Notes: generated from the sequence alone by a model not told the origin. A DNA stretch of 64,000 nt from Balaenoptera acutorostrata (GCF_949987535.1 NC_080067.1:32516039-32580038); one strand, 5' to 3'; shown: positions 24,016-36,246, counted from the stretch's first letter. Numbers and translations: made by a program.

Positions 24016-25340
24016 ACCTCTTGTTCTCTGCCTTCTACCTGCTGAATAAAAGAAAGACGTATTTGGTGCTGTCTGTAGCAACCATATTCTCATGCTTTCA
24101 AGAAAGCAAGTGTGACATGCCAAAGCAATAGAGTAATGAAACTTGGTGGAACAAATTATATCTATTCTGGGAAAGCTGGAATAAGAAGATAGGAAACTTT
24201 GTGTTCAGTTTTATGGAAAGGTACAAGGGGAATAAAATGCCCCTTGGGTGAAAATTAAGGGAACAAATCATCTACATGTAAAAGACAAAATAAATATGCT
24301 CCCTAAAATAAACTTAAGTGTAACTATAAAAAGCCTTTATTTTATCTGTTCATTGTTTTGTATTACACACTCTTTTTTATATACTCTTTTCTTACACTCT
24401 TTATAAATTCTAACCTTGAAGTGGGAGAAGGATTGTGGGAATATTTAGCTGAGACACTAGAGAATTTGGAAAGTTTTTATTTGAAGAGAGAAATCACAAC
24501 ATAAGATGTTTTGAGAAAAAGTGATCATCTTGAAAACTCATCTTAGAGATAGTAGGCACTCAGTAGAAATTTTACTACCATCAGACCCATATTATCAGTA
24601 ATGGTAAAGCTTACCGGGATTTCTAAAAAGGAACACAGTCGGGACTTGTTCCTAGCAAAATGCAGTATGCTCTTTGAAAGGTAGGGGTTCTTCCAAAGGG
24701 GATCTTATCTTGCCAAAAAGCTCATTTGTATGAGCTTTCCCCCCTCCCAGGCTCCCTAGAAACCCTCCCCTTTGCTTGGCACCATACAGCATCAACATGT
24801 GACTTTTTGGACTGGCTGATTGAGTTCATTGAACATAAAGCCTTGGCAGTGGCAATTATCTTGGCAGTGGTGGAAGCCAGGAAACATATACCAGTAAATG
24901 GATTTCATTTTAATCACTGTACATAGGGTGTGCTTGATTTATCCCATATCATACCAAGCTCCAATGTTGCAGCAAGACTCTACACTCAGTTGCCATGCTC
25001 AACAAAAGCGTTAAGATTGAACTTTGGTTACACTGCCAATGTACAGTTTTCTATGAGTATCTTTTCCTTTATAAATGTTTTTCTGTCACTTTTGTTCCTC
25101 TCTTAGGGTTCAGTGATGAGGTTGAAGAGATTCAACTTTAATTTTTAGAAACTATAGAACTATACAGCTGTTTCTGCTTGAACCACAAGCTACGTTTAAC
25201 AGGATTTTAAAATAGAGATTAGAAATCATTATTCTGAAGTAGATTAGTAGAATTTCTTGCTCCATTAACTTTTCATGTATTCTGAATCTTTTTTGTCTCC
25301 ATTAATCTTTCTTTAAACATAGTACTTCATACTCTTTCTT
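24016..25340. other. Unassigned sequence
   Basis: No gene or clear repeat recognised. The 66-codon frame at 24726-24926 has no recognisable domain. Confidence 0.4.
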
Positions 25341-25344
25341 TAAT

Positions 25345-25430
25345 TGGGTTAATAGAGTTAAAGTGCTCAAAGTTGTGCTGAGAACATAATACATACTCAA
25401 GAACTGTTAGTTTTGCTACTATTTGAACTA
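25345..25430 (+). repeat. MIR 3' part, sense
   Basis: 'agttaaagtgctcaaagttg' followed by 'acataatacatactcaagaa' and 'ctgttagttttgctac' resembles the 3' third of MIR. Confidence 0.5.
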
Positions 25431-25939
25431 ATCACGTCAGTTTATTTGTTTAATATTTGTCTCACCCTTAGACTCTGATCCACTTGTGGTCACTTGCCCT
25501 GTTGATTTGTATCCCCCGTGCCTGTCAGATATATTGTGCTCAATCATATTTGTTAACCTATAGCAAATAGTCATCATTATCATCATTGTCGTCACTGTCA
25601 TCATGAAATATATCTCACTATTATTGCTGTGAATATGAAGCTTTAATAGTTACACTTCCAAGGAAGCAAAAGAGACTCAGTTTCTAACCCATAGGCTACA
25701 TACTTACTAAGGGTAGATTAGAAATAGGAGGAACTAAGTTGGGAAATGGCTTAGGAACTCTACAACTTTGCAGACTGATCAGAAAGAGACAGAGAGAAGT
25801 AAACAAAGAATTGCAATATGATGTTATAGGTCCTAATTAAATGTCCATAACTAACTTCAGTTTGTTCTGGGAGTGGTCAACAAAAAGTTTCACAGACTCT
25901 ATTTTCTACTTTTGAGGAGCAAAAAGACCAGAAAAATTA

Positions 25940-26125
25940 ACGTTTATTAAACAACTACTATGTGCCTGGTACCATAGTCAACAGTTTATACTGTTCATCC
26001 TTATACTGTGCCATATTGATGTTACTATTCCTTTTTAAAGGTCGGAAAATTGTGGCTAGAAATTTTTATTAAGTTCCTTGGTGTTTTAGTTAGTAAATGC
26101 CTGAGCAAGGATTAAGATGAGGAAA
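25940..26125 (-). repeat. MIR SINE, antisense
   Basis: 'acgtttattaaacaactact' and 'atgtgcctggtaccatagtc' are followed by 'tgatgttactattccttttt' and 'gtcggaaaattgtggctaga', in the antisense MIR order. Confidence 0.75.
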
Positions 26126-26147
26126 GTCATATTGACACTTAACATAT

Positions 26148-26556
26148 TGTGATGGTCTTTTCAATGTGTCCATTTGGCTAGACTACCATCCATCCACAGT
26201 TATTAAATAAAACATTAATCTATGTGTTGCTGTGAATGTATTTTGTAAATGTGATTAAAGACCGTAAACAGGTAACTTTAAGAGTATCCTAAATAATAGA
26301 GGTGGGCTTGATTCAGTCAGCTGAAAGCTCTTAAAATCAGAGCTGAAGATTCTTTGTAGAGGAAGAATTCTACATGTGAACAACAGCTTCAGCCCATGCC
26401 CAAGAATTATAGCCTGTCCTTCCTGATAGCCTGCCCTATGAGTTTCAGATTTGCCTATACAACCCCCAAAATCATGTAAAAAGATTCCTTATTATAAATC
26501 TCTTAATATTTATCTCCTACTGTTTCTAGTTTTCTGTTTGAATACTGACTGACACA
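26148..26556 (+). repeat. 5' LTR of ERVL/MLT2-like element
   Basis: Starts TGTGATGG and contains 'caatgtgtccatttggctag'. It carries a late AT-rich segment with 'ttattataaatctcttaata', compatible with a polyadenylation region, and ends in 'gacaca'. It is followed at once by a possible primer-binding site ('tggtatctggggatga', 26562-26577) of the tRNA-Leu-like type used by ERVL and MaLR elements. Confidence 0.7.
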
Positions 26557-26579
26557 GATTCTGGTATCTGGGGATGACA

Positions 26580-27029
26580 GAACTGCTGTAACAAATACCT
26601 AAAAATGTAAAAGTGGCTTTGTAATTGGGCAATGAGAAGAGGCTGGAAGAATTTTAAGGAACATAATTAAAAAAAAAGAAAAACCCACCTAGATTGCTTG
26701 AATATACTATTAGTAGAAACATGGGTGTTAATAAGTTTACTATTAAGAACTCAGACGGAAATGAGGACCATCAAAGAGAAAACCTAAATCATCTTTGCAA
26801 ACACCTAAATTGTGATGAACAAACTCTTAGCAGTTACATGGATGTTAAAGGTGCTGCTGGTGAGGATCAGGAGGAAATGAGAAACACGACATTAGAAACT
26901 AAAGAAATGGCAGATTCTTATTATTTAGTGGCAGAATTATATTCTGAAGTTATGTGGAAAGCATAATATGGAAACAATGAAATTTGACATTTAGCTGAGA
27001 TTTCCAAGCGAAGTGTGGAATTTGTGGCA

Positions 27030-27060
<31 letters not shown>

Positions 27061-28060
27061 CTCAAAGTAAAATGCAAAAGGAAAGAGATAAATTGAGAAA
27101 AGAAATATTAATCAGAGAGGAACCAGGAATTGATGATTTGGGAGATTCTCAGCCTATCCAATTGCAAAAGATCATAAAATTAAGACATTCCCCATCAGAA
27201 AAGCAGACTCTAGAGAAAAAAATCAAGTGTGGTTATACAATCTTTAGCTAATACCTCAAGAAGATAAAAATACCAGAACATTCAGTAACACAAATGTTCT
27301 CTGAAGAGATAAGGTGTGTGATTCATAGACACCCTCAGTCAACTAGATAGAAGCCAAAAAATAGATATGAGATTTTCTAGGAAAGATTTATGGAGGAGAT
27401 CTTTATCTACTGGAGTGAATCTCCATGACATATACAAGAAACCCACAAGATTCTTGAGAATGTTATACCAGGGGAGACACTGCCAGCTTGGGTTGAAAGG
27501 ACAAAATAAAAGAAAGCTTTCTGATCCCCAAAACTCTCCAGGGAGGAAACAGGTTGATAACACTACTCAGAAGCATACACATGCTATCATTTTATAAAAA
27601 AGAAAAGATGATTCACGAGGTGGAGTCACAGGATAAGAAGGTAGAACCACAAGCTCAGACTGCAGAGCTTCAAGTCCAGAAGGTGGACCCACTGTTCCCA
27701 GAACTTGAAACCTAATAGTGTTTGCCTGGCTGGATTTTGAAATGGTTTGGAATCGGTGACTCATTTTTGTTTTCTTCTCTCCCTTTTTGAGATGAAATGT
27801 CTAACCACTATCCTATGCCAGTCCTACTATTGTATTTTGGGAACAACTAATTTTCTAGTTTCACAGGTTCAAAAATGGAGAGAATTTTGCACCGGGATGC
27901 ATTATACTTACACCTAATTTAGATGATTTCAATGATGATTAGTTTGGGGGCTTTTATGCAGATGATAGTTAGATAAGATGTTGGACTTTGAGTTGATGCT
28001 ATAAGGGGTCAAGATATCATGGACCTTGGAACAGAGTGAATATATTTTGTACATAGGATG
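26580..28060 (+). pseudogene. Degenerate gag-like region of ERVL/MaLR element
   Basis: Downstream of the LTR, sequence such as 'tggctttgtaattgggcaat' and 'gaggctggaagaattttaag' matches the start of ERVL/MaLR internal regions. Open segments (90 codons at 26694-26966, 78 at 27015-27251, 76 at 27367-27597) are separated by stops and a poly-T run at about 27030-27056. The right part, near 27930-28060, resembles the 3' end of MaLR internal sequence next to an LTR, so it may belong with the following MLT1 LTR. No functional product is expected. Confidence 0.6.
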
Positions 28061-28091
28061 TATTTGAATCTTTGAGGTACAAATGATAAGC

Positions 28092-28572
28092 TGTGATAAT
28101 AAAATAATAACTCTCCAGAGATGTATACATCCTACTCTCTGCAAGCTGTGAACCTGGTACCTTATGTGGCAAAGGGGACTTTGCAAGTGTGACCTAAAGA
28201 TTAAGAACCTTGAGATAAAGAGATTACCTTGGGTTATCTGGGTGGGCCCAATGTAAACACAAGTGTCCTTCAAAGTGATAAAAGAGGGAGAAGAGAGTCA
28301 GAAAGAGATGTGACTGTGGAGGAGGTCAGATGCCATGTGAGGGATGTGATAAGGACTTGATTCACATTTGCTAGCTTTGAAGATAGAGGAAGAGGTCTAC
28401 AAGTTAAGAATGCAAACAACCTCCAGAACCTGGAAAGGCAAGGAAACAGATCCTATCCAGAGATTACAGAAAAGAACGCTGGACTACTTTAAAATCTCTA
28501 TTTTAGCCTGTTGAGACAGTACCAGACTTTTGTCCTACAGTACTGTAGGATAATAAAGTTGTGTTGTTTAAG
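28092..28572 (+). repeat. MLT1-type (MaLR) LTR inside the ERVL region
   Basis: 'ttatgtggcaaaggggactt', 'ggttatctgggtgggcccaa', 'acaagtgtccttcaaagtga', 'cagatgccatgtgaggg' and 'ataataaagttgtgttgttt' occur in MLT1 order. It lies between gag-like and pol-like segments. Whether it is a solo LTR inserted into the ERVL or the right LTR of a separate MaLR cannot be decided by eye. Confidence 0.7.
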
Positions 28573-28584
28573 TCTGGTAAGAGT

Positions 28585-29460
28585 CCATACTGATACATGG
28601 TTTTTTGCCAACAGTCTGGCTGAATAATCAGGCATTTGGGAAGGAACACAACTTGAAATCTGGTGTCAAGGAGGTTTGACAGAGAGATATGTGAGTAGAC
28701 CTCTTTGAATGGGTAAAGAATGTGAAGATATTTGTATCCCATGTGAATGTTTACCAAAGGGTGACCTCAGCAAAGGAGGATTTTAATAATCAATTGCAAA
28801 GGATGACCTATTCTGAGGATACCAATGAGTCTGCTACCCCAGGTGCTCTTTCATTGCCCAATGGGCTTGTGAACAAAGTGGCCATGGTTGCAGGGATGGA
28901 GATTATGCATAAGTTTAGCAACAGAAACTTCCTCTCACCAAAGCTGACCTGGATACAGCTACCATTGAGCGCTCAGTCAACTAGCATTAGACACCAACAC
29001 TGAGTCCCTGATATGACATCATACCTTGGAGTGATCAGCCAGCTACCTGGTGATAGGTTGACTACATTGAAATAAGTCCATCATAAAACAGGCAGCACTG
29101 TTTTAGTCTACTAAAACTGACACATTCTAAATATTGATTTGCCTTCCATGAACACAATGCTTCTGCCGAAACTACCATCCAGGGACTTACAGAATGCCTT
29201 ATCCATCATCATGTTATTTCACATATCATTGTTTCTGATCAAGGAATTCACTTTACTGAAAATGAAGTACATCACGAGGCCCAGGCTCATGGAATTCCTT
29301 GGTTTTACCATGTTCCCCATCATCCTGAAGCAGTTGGCTGGCCAGAAAAAATGGAATAGCTTTGAAGACTCAGTTATAGTGCCACCTAGGTGGCAATATC
29401 TTAGGGACTTCGACAAGCTCCAGGATGCTGCATATACTCTTAATTAGCATCCAAAATTTG
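28585..29460 (+). pseudogene. ERVL pol relic: RNase H end and integrase region
   Basis: The translated frames (93 codons at 28722-29003 and 102 at 29139-29447, with disrupted sequence before, between and after) resemble the connection from RNase H to integrase and the integrase core of ERVL pol. The expected zinc-binding and catalytic layout is broken by frameshifts and stops. Defective, and described only as a fossil. Confidence 0.6.
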
Positions 29461-30050
29461 ATGTTCTTTCTCCCATAGCCAGTATTCACAGGTCCAACGT
29501 CGAAAAGTGGAAATGGGCGTGGCACCATTCACAATTACACATAGTGATTCATTGGCAAAAATGTTTGCTTCCTGTATCCATGGTCTTATGCTCTGTTGGT
29601 CTAGAAGTCTTAATTCCAGAGGGAAAATAGCTTTTACCTGAAGACGTAATGATGATTCCATTGAATTGAAAATTACGAGGGTCACTTTGGGCTCCTCATG
29701 CCTATGAAACAACAGACAAAGAAGTGGGTTTCAGTGTTAGCTGGGGTGCAAGGTAAATTTGTTTGCTACTACATAATGGAGTTAAGTAAGAGTATGTCTG
29801 GAATACAGAAGAGCCCTTAGGGCATCTCTCAGTACTACCATATTCTGTAAAGTCAATAGAAAACTATGACAACGACAACCCAATTCAGGCAGGACTACTA
29901 ATGGCTCTAACCCTTCAGGAATGAAATCATGGAATGCGTCATGCCACCAAGTAAAGAACTATGCCCAGCTGAGGACGAAGGAAATATAGAATGGGTAATG
30001 GAAGAAAGTAATTATAAATACTAGCTGTGGCCACATGATCACTGTAGGAA
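29461..30050 (+). pseudogene. ERVL 3' pol relic with dUTPase-like segment
   Basis: Continuing in order after the integrase region, broken frames on the plus strand resemble the dUTPase-like C-terminal region carried by ERVL elements, up to about 30040. Multiple stops and frameshifts. An overlapping 90-codon open frame on the opposite strand (29440-29712) is a shadow. Confidence 0.5.
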
Positions 30051-30410
30051 AAAGACTATAATCATTGAGTATTTTATCCTCATTTTATTATGAATATTTC
30101 TATATATCTTAACCAAACATTTTTGTTTTCTTCCATCTATTATCCCTTTATCACCTAACATAAAACTTATTAATAATAGTTAACTTTATCTCACAGTATT
30201 TAAGCTGCAGGAAGTCACAGGAAGAGAGTGAACATCACCCAAGGACTTTTCATCCTCTTTTAAGGAAAGGGTTAGTTTGTTATTCGTTGTTGCCAAGATA
30301 TTGTATCATGTTCAGCAGAAATATGATTTTGTCATTGTCTTTATTTGGAGATTAAATAAGATTTAAGGAGATATGTTCCAAGGAGATAGGTGCCTTGACA
30401 AGGGGTAGAC

Positions 30411-30605
30411 TGTGATAGTCTTTTTCATGTGTCCACTTGGCTAGCCTACAGTCCCTAGCTATTAATCAAATACTAACCTAGGTATTGCAGTGCAGGTGTT
30501 TTGTAGATGTGCTTAAAGTCCATAATCAGCTAAAAGTGGACATTCTGAAAGAATTAAGTAAAGCTGCAAAACTGAGTATCTTCTGTAAATGGAGAACTGC
30601 ATGGG
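30411..30605 (+). repeat. 3' LTR fragment of the ERVL element
   Basis: Begins TGTGATAG and follows the 5' LTR in order: 'catgtgtccacttggctagc', 'tattaatcaaatactaacct', 'tgtagatgtgcttaaagtc'. It then diverges or is truncated after about 195 bp. Similarity to 26148-26556 in the same orientation supports pairing. Confidence 0.65.
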
Positions 30606-31139
30606 GTGTCTGGAGTACAATTTAAAGGCAGTGCTAGAAGGTGAGCTGAAATGCTTTGAGTGACTCCATTCAACCCTGATTTAGTACTTCATGAGTAGAA
30701 TGTAATGCTTGCTTGAAGAAAGGAAGTAGAGAACGGGTAATGTGTGCTATAGGGTATAATGATTGGTATGAAGAACAAATTAGCTGAGGTCAGAGAAAGA
30801 AGATTGACATGGATAAATCAGAAGGGGTGATTTGGGATATGAGGATAGTAGATGCATGGAACTAAAAGCAAGATTTTGCTTGGCATTGATTTTGATGTAG
30901 AGCATGAAGAAAAACTAGTGAAGAATAGAGTACTGAAGAATAATAGAAAGCAAACTGCTGGATGGATTTAAAAGCTGTGTGTGGAGTACTAGTACCAGCA
31001 ATATGGAAATTAAAGAAAATAGTATTAAGACAAAGAGTGTTCATTAAAATAACCAGTACCTATCTGAATACTTGTGAACTGTAGTCACCCATAGAGAACC
31101 TGTACCTTAGCATTTTATTGCTACAACAGAAAGAACTAG

Positions 31140-31250
31140 TCTCATCTTGTTATCTTTAAAATGAGGGAACAGAGGCCCCGAGCAGGTGCCATTGTCAGCA
31201 TCACAGAGCTAGTTCACAATGGCAAAACTAATAGAATACATCTTTGTTTT
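31140..31250 (-). repeat. Possible MIR fragment, antisense
   Basis: 'aaaatgagggaacagaggcc' and 'catcacagagctagttcaca' match the antisense MIR core, weakly. Confidence 0.45.
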
Positions 31251-31294
31251 CCATTCATTTCAGTGCCAAGCTAAATCACCACGTTCCTAGTTTA

Positions 31295-31535
31295 AGAGGT
31301 AGCATGGTGTAGTGATTAACAGCACTGGCTCTCAAACCAGACAACCTGGCTTCAAATCCTGAATCTGACACTTATAAGTGGTGTGACCTTAGTCAAACGG
31401 TACCTTGGCTTACTCATCTCCAAAATGAGTATGGTGGCAACTGTGTCAATCTCACAGGAATGTTGTAGAGTATAAAGGAGTTTGTTCACGCAAGTAAGTG
31501 CTGAGTAGATGTTAGCTATTATTATTATGTGAACT
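31295..31535 (+). repeat. MIR SINE, nearly complete, sense
   Basis: The tRNA-like head 'gtagcatggtgtagtgatta' is followed by 'cctggcttcaaatcctgaat' (B-box), 'ggtgtgaccttagtcaaac' and the 3' part 'agtgctgagtagatgttagc'. One of the best preserved MIR copies in the window. It is not a functional tRNA gene. Confidence 0.9.
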
Positions 31536-34500
31536 GCATGATGAAATTAGCATGGATAGATTCTGGACTTTTCGATTCCAAAAGATATGGAGCACCTAGT
31601 GATAAGTTTAAATTACAGTCCTTCTCTCTGCATTGCTAATGTAAGGATGGATAAACAGGAGGATGAAGGAAAGACACCATAAGGTCTTTTTTCATTGTAT
31701 TGAATTAAAGATTGTGATAGGGCATACATTTAAAAAGTCAAATATAAGTGATTTTTTTCTAAAAAATGATTAAGACATTTAAAAGCTACCAAAGGAAAGG
31801 ATTTGGCCAGTAGAAGTTGAAGTCCCCTCTTAAAGTCTTCAATGACAGGTGGGTTGAGGAAAAATACAAACTTCATCCTAGGACCTCTTTCTGTGATGGG
31901 AATGGTTATGAGGGGATTCCCAAGCAGAAACTCCAGCTAAGGGGTCAGAAAGGGGGAGTAGCAAAACATCTCTATCCCTTTGGATGGCTGGAGGGATACT
32001 TAATAAGCCTGCGAGCTGCTGATAGATTGAAAGAATTACAGCAGGCAAATATTTTCAGCCTCACTATGTAGAAAGAAGCAGGGGCTGGGAGCCATAGCAT
32101 AATATTCAACTACTCAAACGAAGAGTCATTAGACTTAAATAGACCAGTAGGGCCAATGGAACTCAGATGAAACCTCTCAGTGGCATAACTGACTTTTTGA
32201 GAGCAGCTAAAAGTAAAATGTATTTAAAATGCTAAGCTCTGTGACGGAATCTTTCTCTGGATACATTTCTATGGAAATGGCTTTTTGAATGGGTGGAGCA
32301 ATGGACTAACCTTAACTGAACAAGACTCCATATGTTTTTGGTACAGGAGTTGTATCAGTGAATCACAAAACGCAGTTAAGGAATTAACCATTTATAGTGC
32401 TGGGTACTAAGAATTTTTGTATCTGGCTACATAACATATTTCCTTTCCACAGGAGGCAGTTATGACAAATTAGAAGTCTGAAAATTTTCTGATGGTGTAA
32501 AGGCCCAGCTGTCACTGGGGAGATAGTGATCAGATTTCATAGCTGCGTGGTCCCGTGGCGCCATGGAGAGCTCCATATGGTCACCCAAATGTTCCAGCTA
32601 AACCCACTGAAAATTTCCAGTCTGAGTTTTACTTGGAAAGAATAAAACTCTCCTTGTATAAATTTATCATTATGTGCCTACCAGGAGAAAAAGTCTTGTT
32701 CACTGGTTACATTTTAAAAAATGGAAAAAATAATCCGCTTAAGAACAACTTTGTACAGCTGTTATGCTGGCTTCATGATAAACAGATAATGATGCACTCC
32801 TGGGAATTCACAGAATTTACTTTATTTCAATTGTAGTATAACCTAAGAAAGGTGGACTTTTAAAGTGATCTATAGTGAATAACTAAAATCTGTGGGAATA
32901 CCTACTTCTATGATAAAAACAATTTTATAAACCACTGTTCTCTCATTCCCCCAGAAAATCACCTCTGCTAAATTGTTAATGTGATTACGAAGTGCTGAGA
33001 CACTTGTATGCATGTCAAAATGTCAGCTTAAGTCTTACCCAGTAATAAATGACTAATGCATAATTTATTGATTCATAAATGGCTATGTCCTTGGATGTAT
33101 TCCATATAAGTAATTTGCTTAGAAACACATCTGGCTCATGAAGGTAACAACTGTTTTAAAGAAGGTCAGCTCTATATTTTAATGTTAAAGGAGGATATAG
33201 TAATCTTATTTGTTACACTTCTTTACTGAATCAAGAAAAGTTTTAGGTTTCATAGGTCCATCTTGGGTTTTATGATGTAAATAATATAGCAAAAACCTTT
33301 AAATTAAATTTCTAAATATTGAAAATATAAGCAATGGGCCAAATGTTACTTCATAAAATACTGTTTGGTTTTTACCGAAAACATCTGATGTAGCTAATTT
33401 TAATGATACACATCAGACTCTACTAGATTGAATATCTGTTTTTTATACAATGTATATGCAAGTATTTGGCATTTATTATTCAACATACAGGACTGTAATA
33501 TTAATGAGGGTACTTCAGATATTTAACATCTTTAATTAAAATTATTTTGCCATTAATTGTATATAGCCTGCATAACTCTTAGCATTCCTTGTGGTGGTTC
33601 TGAACTCATACAAACATTTAAAATATTACCTTGCATTAATTATCTTATCCTTTATTTTCTCTGATAGAAGCAAAATATGCTTTTTAAAATACATTTCAAA
33701 TATTATTCTGCTCGTGTACAAATAAGTGCAAAGTAGAGAAAATACATTTTCAAAACCTTTTAATAAGCATCCAGGCACCTTTAACTTTACATTTCACCTT
33801 GCAGCACACACAAAATGTTTAATTATTTGAGGATTAATGGAGGTAGTTTATAATTAAGCTGAAGTATGAACTGATGTCATCATCTCAGTATGATGATATA
33901 CATTTTTATGCCAAAGCACCTGTTGTTTTGGAAGGAAGCAGCTGATATCATTATCTGCACAGCCAGATAGCCCTGTTTCCTGCTGCTTAAAAAATTATCC
34001 TAAGGGTTACCTAAGTTGGAGTAATTCAGAATTTACGTTTTCATACCCAGAAGAGGACAGAATGGAGAAAATGACTTCTCCACTAATCAAAGGAAGAGAA
34101 ATTGAGAAACACACTGGGAAAAGGGAAGAAGGAAGAAAGGAAGAGCTTCAATTTAGGTGACCAGAGGATACTGCTACTCTTCCCAGGGATGGCCTTCTTA
34201 ATTCTTCTAAGAGCATGCAGAGTTTGCAAAAGAACAGCAATGGAAGCACTAATTTTATTAATATAAATGAAATGATGCATTCTTGGAGGAAGTGGAGGGG
34301 AAAACTATACAATTTTATACTTTAAGACAGAATATAACAATATCATGTTTCTAAATACTCATAAAAATGTTCCTATTTCCAAATTTTATGTGTAAAGAAT
34401 CAGTGAACTACAGACAAGATTCAAGTAACCCAAATTATTATTTTCTCATGTCTGTTAGATAACCCTGCCCCTAAATGGTTTTCTCGTTTACTAGCTGACT

Positions 34501-34960
34501 GGTTGGTTTTTGTTATGCATTGATTAGGGTTCAGGCCATTGTAAGGTGAATGCCTATCAATATAAACACAACTACTATGTAAACATATCAGTCAGCATAT
34601 TCATTTGCCCTTGCACTGGCTTCATCCCCAAACTGGGAAGAAATCATGAAATCTCCCATCATGAGACAATTCTACAGTGTCCCCCACTACCAAAACACTA
34701 CCAAAATAATTTCCAGATATAATTTTGCCCATGCATATTGCTCCTACTATCTTCTATAAAAAGCTGTTGCATATTCAGTCCTCCCCTTTATTAAACATAA
34801 CTTCTTCCTAACTTAGTTCTTCCTTCTTTCCCATTGGGACTCCTGGCCCTAATCAATACTGCCATCTGCCATATTTTCTTCTATGCTATTTTTTTTTTTT
34901 TCTCTCCACAGGCTATCTCCATAATACCTATAGTCACTAGTTATTATTTCTCCAAAGATC
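31536..34960. other. Repeat-poor AT-rich block, possible conserved noncoding sequence
   Basis: I recognise no transposon here. The part from about 32840 to 34060 has many TAATTA/ATTAAT homeodomain-like cores and no simple-repeat character. Open frames (93 codons at 32555-32836, 84 at 31817-32071, 65 at 34083-34280) have no recognisable domain. Confidence 0.4.
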
Positions 34961-34964
34961 ACTG

Positions 34965-35175
34965 GTGTTGTTTATTAAGCTATATTTCATTTCTATAAAA
35001 ATCTCATGAGGTATTTATTATTATTATCTTAATATTAGAGATGAGGAAGCTGGGCTTTATAGAGTTAAAGTAACTTGCTCATGGTCACACAATTAGTTAA
35101 TGATGGAGCTGATATTCAACTTTGGTCTGCCATATATAGAGTCCTGGGTCTTAATTCTATATTGTGTCCTTTCCA
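34965..35175 (-). repeat. MIR SINE, antisense
   Basis: 'attattatcttaatattaga', then 'gatgaggaagctgggcttta', 'gtaacttgctcatggtcaca' and 'caattagttaatgatggagc' follow the antisense MIR order. Confidence 0.75.
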
Positions 35176-36225
35176 GTTTAACTTTTTTCTTCAAGTGCCC
35201 TTTCCGTTCCCTTTCTTTAACTAAACCTGACTCCTAATAGGTCAAAGATCATGATGAGCCGTCGATTTGCTACTCACTGATACTTCTAGATCTGTATTCT
35301 GCCATTCTCACCCCACCACTTTTATTTCTGTAAAGCTGAGATAAGCCATGTTTCTTCTCCTATATTTTACATCTGTTTTCTACCGTTCTCTCTAAAGCTT
35401 ATAAACTTCATCCTGAATTTTATCTGGCAGTCCTAGTAGCCATGCAAATATTGGGTTCTCAGTCAGTCAACATTCTTAACTCCAATGACCTAGACTCCAT
35501 TCCATTTCAGTCACAATCTGGGTTTCATCATCTTGTTTGGCTCATAAAATTTGGAATTCTGAAATACCTCTCTGACTATAAGATACTCTCTAAACTTATT
35601 TCATGCCCTATTTACTTTGTTCTTCATCTTCTCATGACCTCTAGTTCCTCACCCCTTTCGTAGTACTTTATTCTGTTACTCCAGTTTTTAGGTCACTTGC
35701 ACCCCTACTCAACTTGAATGCATGAACCTTGAGATTATTCATTTCAACTATTGTCTTACCACCAACCTAGAATCTTTTACTTCTGTGATCTTCCCTCTCA
35801 TGTCAATCCCCAGCCTGTTTGCATATTTTATGTACTTCCATTTTTGCAGAATATCTGAAAATCATGATAACTGGGTCAATTACATTTTTAGGCTATCTAA
35901 TCTCAGTGATGTGGTCATGCACATAATTAAAAAAATTATTCTTTTTCTAAGTTTGTCAGTATCCAAACATTTTCCAGTCTTACCAGTAATGTCACTACCC
36001 TCCCACTCTATTCTTTCTAACTCTCTACCAGAGATTATTTTGCCTACCACTTCTCCCAAAAGATCAAAATAATGTTTAGTAGTATTTCAGTATTTTCCCC
36101 CTTCCTCTTCATCCTACCTTTTCTTGAGGGGGAAAAAATAGTTTATATTTTCCTTCCTAGTAATGAGGAATGAGAACTTAGATTCCTATATCTTTGATCT
36201 CATCCTCTGTCACTTTGCCAGTATT
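35176..36225 (+). other. Pyrimidine-rich unclassified segment
   Basis: About 1 kb rich in C and T on the plus strand, with many 'ctctc', 'cttc' and 'cccc' clusters. It holds open frames up to 116 codons (35722-36072). It has the texture of an old interspersed repeat, but I cannot assign a family. No gene features seen. Confidence 0.35.
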
Positions 36226-36246
36226 CTTTTTTTTTTTTTTTTTTTT
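36226..36246. repeat. Poly-T run
   Basis: About 21 consecutive T. Confidence 0.85.

Larger units (their letters stand above)
26148..30605 (+). mobile_element. ERVL-class endogenous retrovirus relic (mosaic, defective)
   Basis: Two LTR-like segments of the same family in the same orientation (26148-26556 and 30411-about 30605) bracket about 3.9 kb of internal sequence. Inside lie a gag-like block, an MLT1-type LTR, and pol-derived pieces resembling the end of RNase H, an integrase and a dUTPase-like region. The reverse transcriptase portion expected between gag and RNase H is not visible. Stops and frameshifts occur throughout, so the element is coding-dead. ERVL elements are ancient in placental mammals and lack an envelope gene. 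The assignment rests on remembered family features. Confidence 0.7.

Noticed and set aside
31295..31365. tRNA-like A-box/B-box sequence
   Set aside because: It is the tRNA-derived head of a MIR SINE. The downstream MIR body follows, and I saw no convincing intact cloverleaf.
32555..32836. 93-codon open frame, possible small gene or exon
   Set aside because: No recognisable domain, no clear splice sites or promoter, and length within chance expectation for 64 kb.
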